Source: a virus. From it: 20,890 nt of DNA. This document shows, in pieces, positions 1-7,994 of this stretch; within the stretch, counting starts at the first letter, position 1, and every line of letters begins with the position of its first letter. The stretch is taken from positions 1 to 20,890 of IMG/VR virus record IMGVR_UViG_3300030406_003438. One strand, 5' to 3'. The notes below the pieces were generated by a model that had not been told where the DNA came from, searched no databases, and saw only the letters and a list, made by a program, of their open reading frames with translations. The position numbers and the translations under genes were made by a program.

Positions 1-600
1 TGCTTGCTGTTCAAACTGGAATCTTCGCATAGCATCTGCTATTTCCATTTGCTCACGACCCTGTGTAGCGCGACCAAGGGCGTCTAATGTCCTTGATGGT
101 GTCAGCATGCCTGCTTGTACGCTAGGAGAAAGCCTTAAAGCATTAGCTTGATTTCTAAGTATTGCTTGGGTAGCTCTATCTGCTACAGCAGCTCCTGCTT
201 GCTGTTCTTGTATTCTTTGTCTACTACCGCCAAACGCACCTTGCTGTATAGCTGTGCTACCTATCCTTGGTAAAATTTGTTGCTGTAGTTGATCAATAAA
301 AGGCTGTGTTGCAGCTCTTCCAGCAGCAGACGTAGGATCAAGCATACCCGTAAGAGCAGATAAATTAGCATCGGCTATTTGTTGCTGACCTCCAATAGCA
401 CCCCTTGCCATAGCTCTTGCGGCCACAGTGTCAGGTGACTCTTCAGCAAGAGTTTGACCTGGAAAAAACTGATCTGGACCTAACTGATAAAGATCCTCAG
501 ACCTTTGAAATAGTCTAGTTAAAGCCTGCTCTTGTGCTGGAAACGGCCTAGTTGTTGTTTCTTGTGTAGTACTACTACCACTGCCAAAAATGCTACCCAT
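1..600 (-). CDS. DNA-ejection / internal virion type protein, N-terminal 200 residues (cut by window edge)
   Basis: An open frame runs from an ATG at 600 leftward off the window without a stop. The start lies 1 base after the preceding stop and has GAGG eight bases upstream, inside the end of that gene. The protein begins MGSIFGSGSSTTQETTTRPF and continues as an Ala/Gln/Arg-rich, mostly helical sequence without cysteine. I see no enzyme motif. Composition, its place last after tailspike and GNAT-like genes, and resemblance to proteins usually labelled DNA transfer, ejection or internal virion protein suggest it is packaged in the head and delivered with the DNA. That role is inferred from context. 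The C-terminus is missing, so full length and any lytic domain are unknown. Confidence 0.72.
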   Translation of the reverse strand, partial: MGSIFGSGSSTTQETTTRPFPAQEQALTRLFQRSEDLYQLGPDQFFPGQTLAEESPDTVAARAMARGAIGGQQQIADANLSALTGMLDPTSAAGRAATQPFIDQLQQQILPRIGSTAIQQGAFGGSRQRIQEQQAGAAVADRATQAILRNQANALRLSPSVQAGMLTPSRTLDALGRATQGREQMEIADAMRRFQFEQQA

Positions 601-601
601 T

Positions 602-1027
602 TTATGCCTCGTATTTTTTTGTCATGACTGTGTATTTTTCTTCAAATTCTGGGAATAACTTTTTCCAGCCTTTTCGTCCGCAAAACATTGTTTCTGTAGC
701 ACCTAAATCTTTTGCCCAATTTTCAACTTGATTCAACATTTTTCTGAAGTCTTTAAAAATTCTTGCGTCTGATGCCCCTACAAAATTTATTTCTAAAATA
801 GTTTTTTGCGGATTAACCTTTATTTTAGTTGCAGCACACATATCTATTCCTGCACTTTCACCAAATAAAACCCATAAATCATACTGTTTTAACATAATTA
901 AATGATATAAGTCATTTATGTCTATACAACCTTCTGATCTAAGTATAGCTTTTTCAAGCAAAGGCGCACACAAAAACCACACCTTGTCTACATGTTCTGG
1001 TTCAATTTTAACCAGTTCTTGCTCCAT
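602..1027 (-). CDS. GNAT-like acetyltransferase-fold phage protein (141 aa)
   Basis: I chose the ATG at 1027 because AGGAGG stands four bases upstream; an in-frame ATG nine codons earlier (1054) has no such site. The sequence alternates beta and alpha elements, with a central strand (LWVLFGES), a strand ending in INFVGA, a helix around LNQVENWAKDLGA, and GRKGWKKLFPEF near the C-terminus. This matches the pattern of GNAT-like proteins of podoviruses; T7 gp13, an internal virion protein, has a comparable size and layout. A full acetyl-CoA binding motif (Q/RxxGxG/A) is not obvious, so it may be structural. It sits between tailspike and ejection-protein genes, consistent with a virion-associated role. 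Family assignment is from pattern memory. Confidence 0.7.
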   Translation of the reverse strand: MEQELVKIEPEHVDKVWFLCAPLLEKAILRSEGCIDINDLYHLIMLKQYDLWVLFGESAGIDMCAATKIKVNPQKTILEINFVGASDARIFKDFRKMLNQVENWAKDLGATETMFCGRKGWKKLFPEFEEKYTVMTKKYEA

Positions 1028-1166
1028 ACACCCTCCTGTATGAATGTTACACAATTTTTACTCAAGCGCTTGATCTTCTAGCTGTAATCAATATCTGTAT
1101 ATTTTTTCTCCACAGTAGTCAAAACTTATTTTACATTCTAACTGTTGATGACTACAAGATATCTTT
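1028..1166. other. Intergenic spacer with inverted repeat and 12-bp palindrome
   Basis: This is one of the few gaps in the late operon. Inverted repeat GTAGTCA/TGACTAC lies at 1115-1121 and 1149-1155, just after the tailspike stop. In the minus transcript it would form a hairpin, but no U-tract follows, so a standard intrinsic terminator is unlikely. A perfect palindrome TCAAGCGCTTGA lies at 1062-1073, and the SD of the next gene is at the left end. A minus promoter is conceivable (TTGACT with a poor -10), but I cannot support one. Confidence 0.35.
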
Positions 1167-3341
1167 TTACTCCCATCGAACAGAAAAAGTATTTGTAGCA
1201 ATGTTGTCTGACGAGTTGCTAAGTTTTTGCCTGAACTCTAAAGCTACATTTGAAGCTGTTAAATCTGCCGCACAAAGCCCAAAAATAGTTGCAACCTGAT
1301 CATTACAGGTTATTTGTGCGTATATTCTTTGGCTTGTTGCAGTGTTTATTTCAATATACCCATCTAAAACCCACATACCAACAGTTGCAGAAGAAAATGC
1401 CGTTTCCTGTGTCCTTGCGTTGTTAAATTTAAAAGAAAAGATTTTTGTTCCATTTGTTCCTGTTATAGTGCCAGCCGCTGTAATTCTAATTCTGTCTCTT
1501 TTAAACGCAGAATCTTCTTGTATATTTACTTCGCCAGCTTTTCCTGAAGTCAAAATATTTGTAGTTGAAGTGGTTCCTGTATGATTATACGTTCCATTGA
1601 AATCTAATATATGGCCATCTTTATCAACTGAAGATTCATTTTCTAAAACTACAGGCTGTCCTGACAAATCCCTTCCATAATTACCCCAAGAAGTCACTTC
1701 TCTTGATTGAAAGCTAGAATCTTCAAGTATTACATTTTTAACCTTATCTGCTGTATTATTATGTGCAAAATTTTTATTAGCAATTTTTTCTATATCAATG
1801 CTAGTGTCATTGCTTCCAGCAAAAGAAATATCTCCGCTAGCGGCACCATCCTTATCTGTTGTTACCCTAAAAGAGCTATCACTAAAAGATGTTTCCGAAA
1901 CAAAATAAATTACATTGTTACTTATCCCTGTAGTATTGGTAATTCCGCCAAAATAAATTGGGTCTGCTACTGATAGGTCATGGCTAGAACTTAAAATAGT
2001 ATTTGCGCTAACATCCGTAGTGGCTGTAGAAGTAACATTATCATTCTTAAATACAACTGTAGCAACTTCATGAGTTATATTTACATTTAAATCAAAAACA
2101 TTATTATTAGAAATAATGTTATTGCTTGACCCTTCTACAGAAACGCAAGAATTATCGGCATTGAACACAGATGTCAAAGCTGCATTACTGTTTGTTGGGT
2201 CTACTACACCATGCTTATATGATTGATTTCCATAAACTAAATGGCCACTCCCCGTTTGTATTCTTACCACTCTCCAAGCTCCATGACCAATATTATTCGC
2301 AATAATAATGTTGTCACCTGTAGCTGTTACAGCTGTAGAAGTTGCTACAGCAGTAGTATTAAACCCTACGTTGTTAACTATTTGTGCATTAGATAAGAGC
2401 CTTTTTGTAGCTGCTCCAAACATACACCCAAAAAATTTATTATTGCTAATTATGCAAGATCCACCAGTTATTGATCCGCTAGAAAGCCCTGACGCATATA
2501 TACCAAGATCTCTATTACCAATAAATTCAGAATTACTAACTTCTATGTGAACTGATCCAGATACAAATATTCCAGAGTCTCCACCTGCCGTTTTCCAAAA
2601 TAAATCATTGGAAGCAATTGTATGTATGTTTTTTACAACAATTCGGGCGAATCCCGCTGTGGGAGTGCTATCGACTGTAATTTCACCTCTTATTGACAAT
2701 CCGTCACAAGTAGCAGAGCTACCTAAATTAGCTGGCGTATATTGACTGCTAAAAGGAACAACTGTACTATTTTTTTGTCCAACTTGGTTAAATTTACCCC
2801 CAACCCAACTAACACTTAAATTTCTTGTAGTACTATAGTTTGTTGATGAAGCTTTAATTCTAATAACGTCATTATCTAAATCTGTTCCAGCTTTAAAAAT
2901 TGCATCTTCTGAGCAAATAACATTTAAGGATTTTGATATTGTTGCTGTTACACCTCCAGCATCTGCTCCAGCCGCAGCAACTAAATATATTCCAGAAGGC
3001 GCATATAAATCTCCACTACTTTCAAGCCAATTTTTTAAAGCAACAGTATCATCTGTTGTGCCATCACCTTTAGCCCCAAACATTTGAGGTGTTTTTAAAG
3101 TAGAAATTGGCAGCCATTTTGTGCTAGATGAATAATAAAAAAATGCTTCTTGATTGTCTCCAAACGTATTATCAGTGTTTGTGCCATCACTGTAGCTTAA
3201 AGTGCCAGGTTGAACATTTAGAGGAGAAAATGATTGAGGTATAAAAAAAGCTTGAGTTTTTAAATCGTCGGTTTTTTGTTGTAATTGTCTTAGCTCTTCC
3301 TCAATCGCTATTCTATCGTAAATTTCTGGTAGGTCTGACAT
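1167..3341 (-). CDS. Tailspike with pectate-lyase-type beta-helix (724 aa)
   Basis: The N-terminal 30 residues are a helical or coiled segment (RIAIEEELRQLQQKTDDL), probably the virion-anchoring part. Around residues 88-105 comes FGAKGDGTTDDTVALKNWL, the hallmark opening of Pectate_lyase_3 beta-helix spikes. A long stretch rich in Asn, Ser, Thr and Gly with repeated I-x-N-N turns follows, as expected for a right-handed parallel beta-helix. The last 120 residues look like a beta-rich trimerisation or receptor domain. Such proteins bind and often depolymerise surface polysaccharide at the tail tip. Catalytic residues cannot be assigned by eye. The ATG at 3341 directly follows the stop of the nozzle gene, with GGTGAG as a weak SD inside that gene. 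Size is typical for podovirus spikes. Confidence 0.88.
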   Translation of the reverse strand: MSDLPEIYDRIAIEEELRQLQQKTDDLKTQAFFIPQSFSPLNVQPGTLSYSDGTNTDNTFGDNQEAFFYYSSSTKWLPISTLKTPQMFGAKGDGTTDDTVALKNWLESSGDLYAPSGIYLVAAAGADAGGVTATISKSLNVICSEDAIFKAGTDLDNDVIRIKASSTNYSTTRNLSVSWVGGKFNQVGQKNSTVVPFSSQYTPANLGSSATCDGLSIRGEITVDSTPTAGFARIVVKNIHTIASNDLFWKTAGGDSGIFVSGSVHIEVSNSEFIGNRDLGIYASGLSSGSITGGSCIISNNKFFGCMFGAATKRLLSNAQIVNNVGFNTTAVATSTAVTATGDNIIIANNIGHGAWRVVRIQTGSGHLVYGNQSYKHGVVDPTNSNAALTSVFNADNSCVSVEGSSNNIISNNNVFDLNVNITHEVATVVFKNDNVTSTATTDVSANTILSSSHDLSVADPIYFGGITNTTGISNNVIYFVSETSFSDSSFRVTTDKDGAASGDISFAGSNDTSIDIEKIANKNFAHNNTADKVKNVILEDSSFQSREVTSWGNYGRDLSGQPVVLENESSVDKDGHILDFNGTYNHTGTTSTTNILTSGKAGEVNIQEDSAFKRDRIRITAAGTITGTNGTKIFSFKFNNARTQETAFSSATVGMWVLDGYIEINTATSQRIYAQITCNDQVATIFGLCAADLTASNVALEFRQKLSNSSDNIATNTFSVRWE

Positions 3342-5180
3342 TTATCGCTCACCTTCAAATCTACCTTGAATAACTAGATCGGATATTTCCCAATCATCTG
3401 ATTCTCCATCACTTGCTATTTTGAGATGTAAATATCTTCCTGCTTTTCTAACAGGAAAGTTTTTAAATGTCTCATCTACTGTAAATTCTTCTGTAAAAGT
3501 TGGAGCTGCATTTATTGTATCGGTAGTCGCTAAACTAACTACTGGGCTTCCATTACCTACTTTACCAACTCTAAGCTGTGTAATTTCTTTAACTCTATCT
3601 GCATTGTTCAAATCATGTGCTTTTGTAGTAGCAAATGTGTTTGAGTTAGATAAATTTGCAACAGAACCTTCATCGAATAACTTTCTTGCACTTGCAGACA
3701 ATGGCTCATTGAATACACCTCTTGGATGAAATTGTGTGACTGTGCTATCTCTCATCCCCCATTGGCCTGTTTTGTAATTAAAATAAACCTCTTTGTTCGG
3801 AGATATATCACCAATAGGAATAGCCCATACGACTTCGTTTTCTTTTGCATTATCAAAAGCTACTATTGTGCCCAAGCTGTTTGTAGAAACATTTTCTATA
3901 AAAAAGTTATTTATTCCGCTTTGTGTGCCTATCATTTTCACAGAAGCGCCATCAGTAACAAAAAAACCATCCTTACAAAGACCATAGTTTTTACGACCTA
4001 CTGACACAACAGAATGAGGTGATACTGCACCAACACCACTATCTAATGCTTTTTTGTAGCCAAATATATTTGGTAAGCCAACAAAAGAGACTAAAAACAT
4101 TTGATTTTCTGTGTAAACCGCTAGACTGTTTCCTAGCTGTGTGACGCACATTATTTCACCAGTAGCTTCTCTGATCTGCAAATTACCTGCTGTGTTAGAT
4201 GCAGAAGAATGCCAATCATCAATATTATCAGCACTACACCAAGAAAAAGAAGTTTTGTTATCACCTGCACTTGTCGAGTAATTGAAAGCAAGTAAATGTG
4301 GGCCTTGTCTTTTGAATATCTTTACTTTGGTGTACGGAATGCTAGGCACACTAACTGTGCAAGTTAATCCGCTACCACTAGCAGATGCTGTACCGCCTGA
4401 TAAAGCTGTAGCATTTGTATAATCGCCAGCGCCAAAGTCTGTAACCTCGACAGAAGTGACAGCACCAGCCGAAACACCAGTCACTTTTAAATCAACTGTA
4501 TTACTGCCAACACTTGCAGTCATATTTGATATGGTTTCATTTATAACATAACCACTGCCTCCAGCATTAATAAACACACCGCTTATTTCTCCAGTAGGTG
4601 TTTCGGAATCTGTGCCAAAGAATGTATTGAAGTTTATGTTATTCTTTTTGACAACTGCTTTGTGTCCGCCACTTGCACCGACTACAAACGATCCGAAAGT
4701 TTCAAAAACCCAAGTCTCGGGTTTATTTACACCTTCATCCCATGTGGTAGAACCAGAGTCCCAAGTTGTTGACGCAGAGTCCCAAGTAGTGCCTGAAACA
4801 GATTCAACCAAAGTGTAACCTGTGCCTACAGTGTTAGTTTGGCCTTCTTTGAGTTGAAATGAAAAAATTTGATCTAAAGCGCCTACATAGGCAACTTTGT
4901 CATCAAACGCTGTGCCGCTAAATACATCGGAGTCGCTTCTTGTAACAACAGATTCTATGGTAGAAGTTAAGCCTCTTATTGGTTTACTTGTATCTGAACT
5001 AAAGTCAGCTTTTTCAGCACGACCTGCCTTTCTTTTAAGGCCGAATTCATTGTATTGAACGTTGTTTACTTCTGCCCACATAGGTATAGAGCGATCAAAA
5101 ACATCTGGATACACACCAGTCTTAAGAAGATCAGAAAGGTCTAATTTAAAACCATTACTTTTGTCGGTTTCAAATGACAT
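3342..5180 (-). CDS. Tail nozzle/hub protein, P22 gp10- or T7 gp12-like (612 aa)
   Basis: The start is the ATG at 5180, joined to the preceding stop as TAATG; a TTG six codons upstream is possible but unneeded. The N-terminus (LDLSDLLKTGVYPDVFDRSIPMWAEVNN, abridged here) and later blade-like motifs (GNSLAVYTENQMFLVSFVG, FNYKTGQWGMRDS) resemble the beta-propeller tail hub/nozzle proteins of short-tailed phages, often annotated as packaged DNA stabilisation protein. The role would be to plug and extend the portal-adaptor channel. Two oddities are three tandem TTWDS-like repeats near residues 131-148 and a Gly-rich GxGY module near 190-281 that looks like an inserted domain. Position between fibre and tailspike fits. 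The assignment is structural inference, as sequence conservation in this group is low. Confidence 0.75.
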   Translation of the reverse strand: MSFETDKSNGFKLDLSDLLKTGVYPDVFDRSIPMWAEVNNVQYNEFGLKRKAGRAEKADFSSDTSKPIRGLTSTIESVVTRSDSDVFSGTAFDDKVAYVGALDQIFSFQLKEGQTNTVGTGYTLVESVSGTTWDSASTTWDSGSTTWDEGVNKPETWVFETFGSFVVGASGGHKAVVKKNNINFNTFFGTDSETPTGEISGVFINAGGSGYVINETISNMTASVGSNTVDLKVTGVSAGAVTSVEVTDFGAGDYTNATALSGGTASASGSGLTCTVSVPSIPYTKVKIFKRQGPHLLAFNYSTSAGDNKTSFSWCSADNIDDWHSSASNTAGNLQIREATGEIMCVTQLGNSLAVYTENQMFLVSFVGLPNIFGYKKALDSGVGAVSPHSVVSVGRKNYGLCKDGFFVTDGASVKMIGTQSGINNFFIENVSTNSLGTIVAFDNAKENEVVWAIPIGDISPNKEVYFNYKTGQWGMRDSTVTQFHPRGVFNEPLSASARKLFDEGSVANLSNSNTFATTKAHDLNNADRVKEITQLRVGKVGNGSPVVSLATTDTINAAPTFTEEFTVDETFKNFPVRKAGRYLHLKIASDGESDDWEISDLVIQGRFEGER

Positions 5181-6061
5181 TAGGCTGTTCGCTTCCAAAA
5201 CCTAGTTACAATGTATGGATTAACAATACTGAAAGCAGTTGGGTCGCTCCCTACTACCGCTCTGTTAAGGGCAGTGTAGGCATCAACACCATCAAAACGA
5301 GATGCAGCAGGTATATCTTGTTCAGCAGCAGTTTCACTAAATGTTGCAGCACCAGAGCCTGCACTACCAGTATCTTCTATGTCAAACGCACGATCTCCAG
5401 TACCGCTGTTGTCACCTTTCATCCACTGATGGTTGTGCTTCATATTATCTTGACTTAATGTAGCTGTTTTCGCACCGCCAGTTTCTTCTGCTGTATCAAA
5501 ATCCGTATCGGATGAGTCTATACCAAACATAGTTTTGCCCGCACCGTAAGCAGTCCAAGTCCCAAAAGTAACACCTGTAAAAAAGTAATTTGCATCGCCA
5601 GGATTATCTGATTTTACAGTTGTTAAGATATGTCCTATTGGGTACATAGCGCCTAACATTAGTTTTACCAATGTAGGTACGTCAGTACCGCTCAAAAGTC
5701 TGAAGTTAGTGCCATCGTAAATTAAGTCGCCTATTTGATTAAGACCAATTTCTCCAGCAACTAAAGCATCACCATCTGCTCTTTTAATGACCTTTGCGTT
5801 AGATCCATCTACTGTAATAGTAGGATCTGCGCCAGTGTTAGCAGCGTTAAATTTAACTGTAACTCTAACACCTGTTGCTAAAACTACCGCTGGAGAAAAA
5901 GTAGCTGTATAAGCTGTAGCACTACCACCAGTGGTCTGCATGCCCTCTGACATTCTGTAGTGTTCATTTATTTCATTTTTAGCAAATGCAAAATTATCTC
6001 TAACACTTTGCGTTGTAGCAGAGCCTGCCGTTGGATTGGTATCAATTATTTGTGAACTCAT
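5180..6061 (-). CDS. Tail fibre / tail-collar-like protein (293 aa)
   Basis: The first 30 residues (SGSATTQSVRDNFAFAKNEI after a short lead, abridged) are a probable attachment segment. The middle part carries a motif common in phage fibre proteins: a pTITVDGSNAKVIKRADGD-like strand pair, then LVAGEIG and DLIYDGTNFRLL. The C-terminal half has MYPIGHILTT, FGTWTAYGAGKTMFGID and DTAEETGGAKTATLSQDNM-type sequence, typical of collar/receptor-binding tips that end in an aromatic-basic tail (FWKRTA). It likely forms a trimeric fibre or collar decoration. ATGA overlap with the adaptor gene and GGAGGG eight bases upstream fix the start. The following gene begins inside its stop codon. Confidence 0.82.
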   Translation of the reverse strand: MSSQIIDTNPTAGSATTQSVRDNFAFAKNEINEHYRMSEGMQTTGGSATAYTATFSPAVVLATGVRVTVKFNAANTGADPTITVDGSNAKVIKRADGDALVAGEIGLNQIGDLIYDGTNFRLLSGTDVPTLVKLMLGAMYPIGHILTTVKSDNPGDANYFFTGVTFGTWTAYGAGKTMFGIDSSDTDFDTAEETGGAKTATLSQDNMKHNHQWMKGDNSGTGDRAFDIEDTGSAGSGAATFSETAAEQDIPAASRFDGVDAYTALNRAVVGSDPTAFSIVNPYIVTRFWKRTA

Positions 6062-6696
6062 GCTAAGGGCCCTCCATATTGAGTAATACTGTCGTCTTTT
6101 ATTCTACCCAAGCCCAAAGTCCTAGTTGATTGTCTATTCATATCCATGATGGCATCTTCAAATTTTTGTTTGTATAAAGCTACTCTGTTATCGTCTTTTA
6201 AATACATATATGCGTACATCAATGATCCCATAAGAAGCGGATTGTAAACAGCGACGACTCCAGTTCCTTGAATATTAGTCGTATAATCTGCATCTTCATC
6301 TTTGAACTGAATTGTAAATACATCATTTTCAGCTATTTTTGGGCCGATGTATATTTCATTGCCAGCACCAGCAAAGACTGATGCTTCTCCACCATCGTTT
6401 TCAGCATATAATTTATACTCAGCAAACGTAACAGGTCTTAACTTTCTACCTTTAGAATCAGTAATTGATATAATTCCATCAGCACCAGCATTATAAAAAA
6501 ACTTTTGTGCTGAAGCTTCAGAACTTGAAATAGTTTTTATTTCTACTGTCATTTGATTTCTTGTATTAAGCTTCCTTTGCAGTTCGCCATTTGCTAATAT
6601 TATTACATCAGTTATAACACTATCAGACAAATCTGGCCTATTTAACCAATCTTTGACAGCTGCTTTGAATTCTGTGAAACTTGTTAATAACGACAT
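6058..6696 (-). CDS. Head-tail adaptor, P22 gp4 / T7 gp11 type (212 aa)
   Basis: The N-terminal helix pattern FTEFKAAVKDWLNRPDLSDS, then VIILANGELQRKLNTR, is the recognisable opening of short-tailed phage adaptor (gp4-like) proteins, in which about 12 copies form a ring below the portal. A beta-rich middle (YIGPKIAENDVFTIQFKDED) and a C-terminal helical part (YAYMYLKDDNRVALYKQKFE) complete the expected fold order. Length is normal for the family. The gene starts at a TAATG junction with its upstream neighbour and ends at an ATGA junction with the fibre gene, so translation is probably coupled. No catalytic role is expected. Confidence 0.8.
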   Translation of the reverse strand: MSLLTSFTEFKAAVKDWLNRPDLSDSVITDVIILANGELQRKLNTRNQMTVEIKTISSSEASAQKFFYNAGADGIISITDSKGRKLRPVTFAEYKLYAENDGGEASVFAGAGNEIYIGPKIAENDVFTIQFKDEDADYTTNIQGTGVVAVYNPLLMGSLMYAYMYLKDDNRVALYKQKFEDAIMDMNRQSTRTLGLGRIKDDSITQYGGPLA

Positions 6697-7019
6697 TACA
6701 ATCTCGCTGTTGTTGTTTTCATATATGGGTAATGTGTTTCTATAAGCTTGAACACATACTTCCAGTCTACATTCCTACCAAGTATGTCTACACCATGATC
6801 ATTTTTAATACGCATAACATCTGTCATAGATAAATCTAATACTTGGTGATAATCTTTTTTAGGATCATATTTAATCCAGTCATTTGTAGCATTACGCTTA
6901 CGTTTGTTGTCTTCTAATAACTTTGTAATATCTTGTTGATGATGCGTGTAAATTGTTCCATCATCATAGTGTATGTTCTCTGCAATACCATGTTTTTTTT
7001 CAAAGCTAATTTTTTCCAT
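6696..7019 (-). CDS. Conserved-type small phage protein (107 aa), function unknown
   Basis: The ATG at 7019 has AGAGGG six bases upstream. The protein opens MEKISFEKKHGIAENIHYDD, then TIYTHHQQDITKLLEDNKRK, a D-x-x-x-L-x-x-N-K pattern that I remember from about 100-aa proteins next to adaptor genes in marine podoviruses. The C-terminal part (VMRIKNDHGVDILGRNVDWK) is predicted helical. It contains no signal peptide or membrane segment. Its place between the basic cassette and the adaptor suggests a role in head completion, but nothing in the sequence shows that directly. Confidence 0.7.
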   Translation of the reverse strand: MEKISFEKKHGIAENIHYDDGTIYTHHQQDITKLLEDNKRKRNATNDWIKYDPKKDYHQVLDLSMTDVMRIKNDHGVDILGRNVDWKYVFKLIETHYPYMKTTTARL

Positions 7020-7031
7020 ATCAACCCTCTA

Positions 7032-7337
7032 CTAACTCCACTTAATACGATCAGCCCAAAAAGCTGCTGACATTTTACCCTTTGCTATATTTTTAGCGTG
7101 TCTTGCCTTAAATGATTTACGCTTAGCTTTATCTGCTGCACTTTCACCTTTTCTTGGTGGCTTTGTATCAGCACCTTGTTGACCGAAGCGAATAGTTTTT
7201 ACTTTATCGCCCTCTTTTGCTACCACTATATGTGATTTAGTCGGATGATTAGGTGTGCGCTTTGGCTTGTTATAACCAGAAACGCCAGCCTTAGCCAGTC
7301 TCGAGTCTTTCTTTCTACTTACTCTTACTTTTGCCAC
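7032..7337 (-). CDS. Small very basic protein (101 aa), widespread phage type, function unknown
   Basis: I chose the GTG at 7337 (protein starting MAKVRVSRKKDSRLAKAGVS) because AGGTAGG lies just upstream and this N-terminus matches remembered homologues. A TTG at 7406 and an ATG at 7373 are possible longer starts. Key segments are SGYNKPKRTPNHPTKSHIVV and VKTIRFGQQG, then a Lys/Arg-rich tail ending FKARHAKNIAKGKMSAAFWA plus a few residues. The protein carries a high net positive charge, compatible with nucleic-acid or inner-capsid contact. It overlaps the end of the 85-aa gene by 23 bases. I recognise the pattern as a common phage family but not its function. Confidence 0.72.
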   Translation of the reverse strand: MAKVRVSRKKDSRLAKAGVSGYNKPKRTPNHPTKSHIVVAKEGDKVKTIRFGQQGADTKPPRKGESAADKAKRKSFKARHAKNIAKGKMSAAFWADRIKWS

Positions 7338-7572
7338 GCCTACCTGCCAATACTTTTTTCCAAAGATCCGCATCTGCCTTACGTGCGCCACCACTTCCTG
7401 ACGCAAAAGACCTAGCCCGTGCTAAACCCCATGATGTAGGAGTTTGACCTGGCCTAGATCCTGATGAGTAAAATGCACCCTGTCCTCTTTTCATAACCTG
7501 CTTGAGAATACCAACAGGCACATTGTATTTTTTTGAATAGTTTTGCAGAGTTTTATCGCTTCCTTTTGCCAC
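7315..7572 (-). CDS. DUF5824-like small basic protein (85 aa)
   Basis: The GTG at 7572 has GAGGG seven bases upstream. The sequence runs DKTLQNYSKKYNVPVGILKQ, then VMKRGQGAFYSSGSRPGQTP, then WGLARARSFASG and a basic tail (GRRGKSKSK). The K-x-Y-N-x-x-x-x-I-L-x-x-V-x-x-R-G-x-x-A pattern followed by RPG and ARxxSF is the signature I associate with DUF5824, seen in many phage and virus structural regions; the label is from memory. Function is unknown. The start lies within the 65-aa gene and the end within the 101-aa gene, so it belongs to the same translationally linked cassette. Confidence 0.72.
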   Translation of the reverse strand: MAKGSDKTLQNYSKKYNVPVGILKQVMKRGQGAFYSSGSRPGQTPTSWGLARARSFASGSGGARKADADLWKKVLAGRRGKSKSK

Positions 7573-7750
7573 TTTTAGCCCTCAACTTAGCTATTCTATT
7601 CATTTCTGCTGGTGTCAATTTGCCTGCTCGGTACTTTTTAGCAGTAGATTTTATTTCCTTTTCTCTTTCTGCTTTATTTTTAGCACCTCTGACATACTTC
7701 TTAGGCACACCACCTTTTGTTTTAGCTACCCTTGCAAACTTACGCTTCAT
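7553..7750 (-). CDS. Arg/Lys-rich small protein (65 aa), function unknown
   Basis: It starts at an ATGA overlap with the 50-aa gene upstream and ends inside the 85-aa gene. The protein is strongly basic: MKRKFARVAKTKGGVPKKYV, then a charged helix (NKAEREKEIKSTAKKYRAGK) and LTPAEMNRIAKLRAKSGKRK. GGVPKKYVxGAK is a motif I remember from small marine phage proteins that follow capsid genes. No membrane or signal segment is present. Composition suggests DNA binding or capsid-interior packing, which is inference only. Confidence 0.68.
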   Translation of the reverse strand: MKRKFARVAKTKGGVPKKYVRGAKNKAEREKEIKSTAKKYRAGKLTPAEMNRIAKLRAKSGKRKR

Positions 7751-7899
7751 TTGCCAACCTTTTTCATAGCTTTTTTATGCGCTGCTGTGAAGGTAGAGCC
7801 TTTCTTCATTTCTTTACGCATAAACGCCATGTGCTTAGCTGTGTGATGCTTTTTGTGTTTTGCTAAAGTATCTTTTTGCCTTTTTGTTAGATCAGGCAT
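7747..7899 (-). CDS. Basic 50-aa protein of the post-capsid cassette
   Basis: An ATG at 7899 overlaps the preceding stop as TAATG, and the frame ends with a TGA that overlaps the next ATG. The product starts MPDLTKRQKDTLAKHKKHHT and ends HKKAMKKVGK, with His clusters and a basic KEMKKGSTFTAAH segment in between. LTKRQxxTLxKHxxHHT plus MxxMKKGxTFxxAHxxA is a pattern I recall from marine phage small proteins. Coding status is supported by the precise junctions on both sides and the conserved-looking pattern. Function is unknown. Confidence 0.65.
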   Translation of the reverse strand: MPDLTKRQKDTLAKHKKHHTAKHMAFMRKEMKKGSTFTAAHKKAMKKVGK

Positions 7900-7994
7900 T
7901 ATTTCTTCCTTTTTTTAGCTTTGCTAGCAATAATTTTTTTCTGCAAAAATTTTGGCAGAGTTTTCTGTTTTTTAGTAAGAGGTTTCTTTTTCAT
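7899..7994 (-). CDS. Lysine-rich 31-aa mini-protein
   Basis: This frame starts at a TAATG junction (ATG at 7994) and ends at another TAATG junction (stop 7899-7901). It encodes MKKKPLTKKQKTLPKFLQKK followed by IIASKAKKRKK, more than 40% Lys/Arg. The LTKKQxxLPxxLQKKI core looks like a short amphipathic helix with basic ends. No SD of its own is clear, so coupled translation from the 28-aa gene is likely. Function unknown; DNA or RNA binding is plausible from charge alone. Confidence 0.58.
   Translation of the reverse strand: MKKKPLTKKQKTLPKFLQKKIIASKAKKRKK

Noticed and set aside
1115-1155. Terminator after the tailspike gene
   Set aside because: The GTAGTCA/TGACTAC stem has a 27-base loop and no U-tract on the minus strand.
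1342-2550. Several plus-strand frames opposite the tailspike gene
   Set aside because: They are antisense shadows of a well-supported long gene, without SD sites or protein-like composition.
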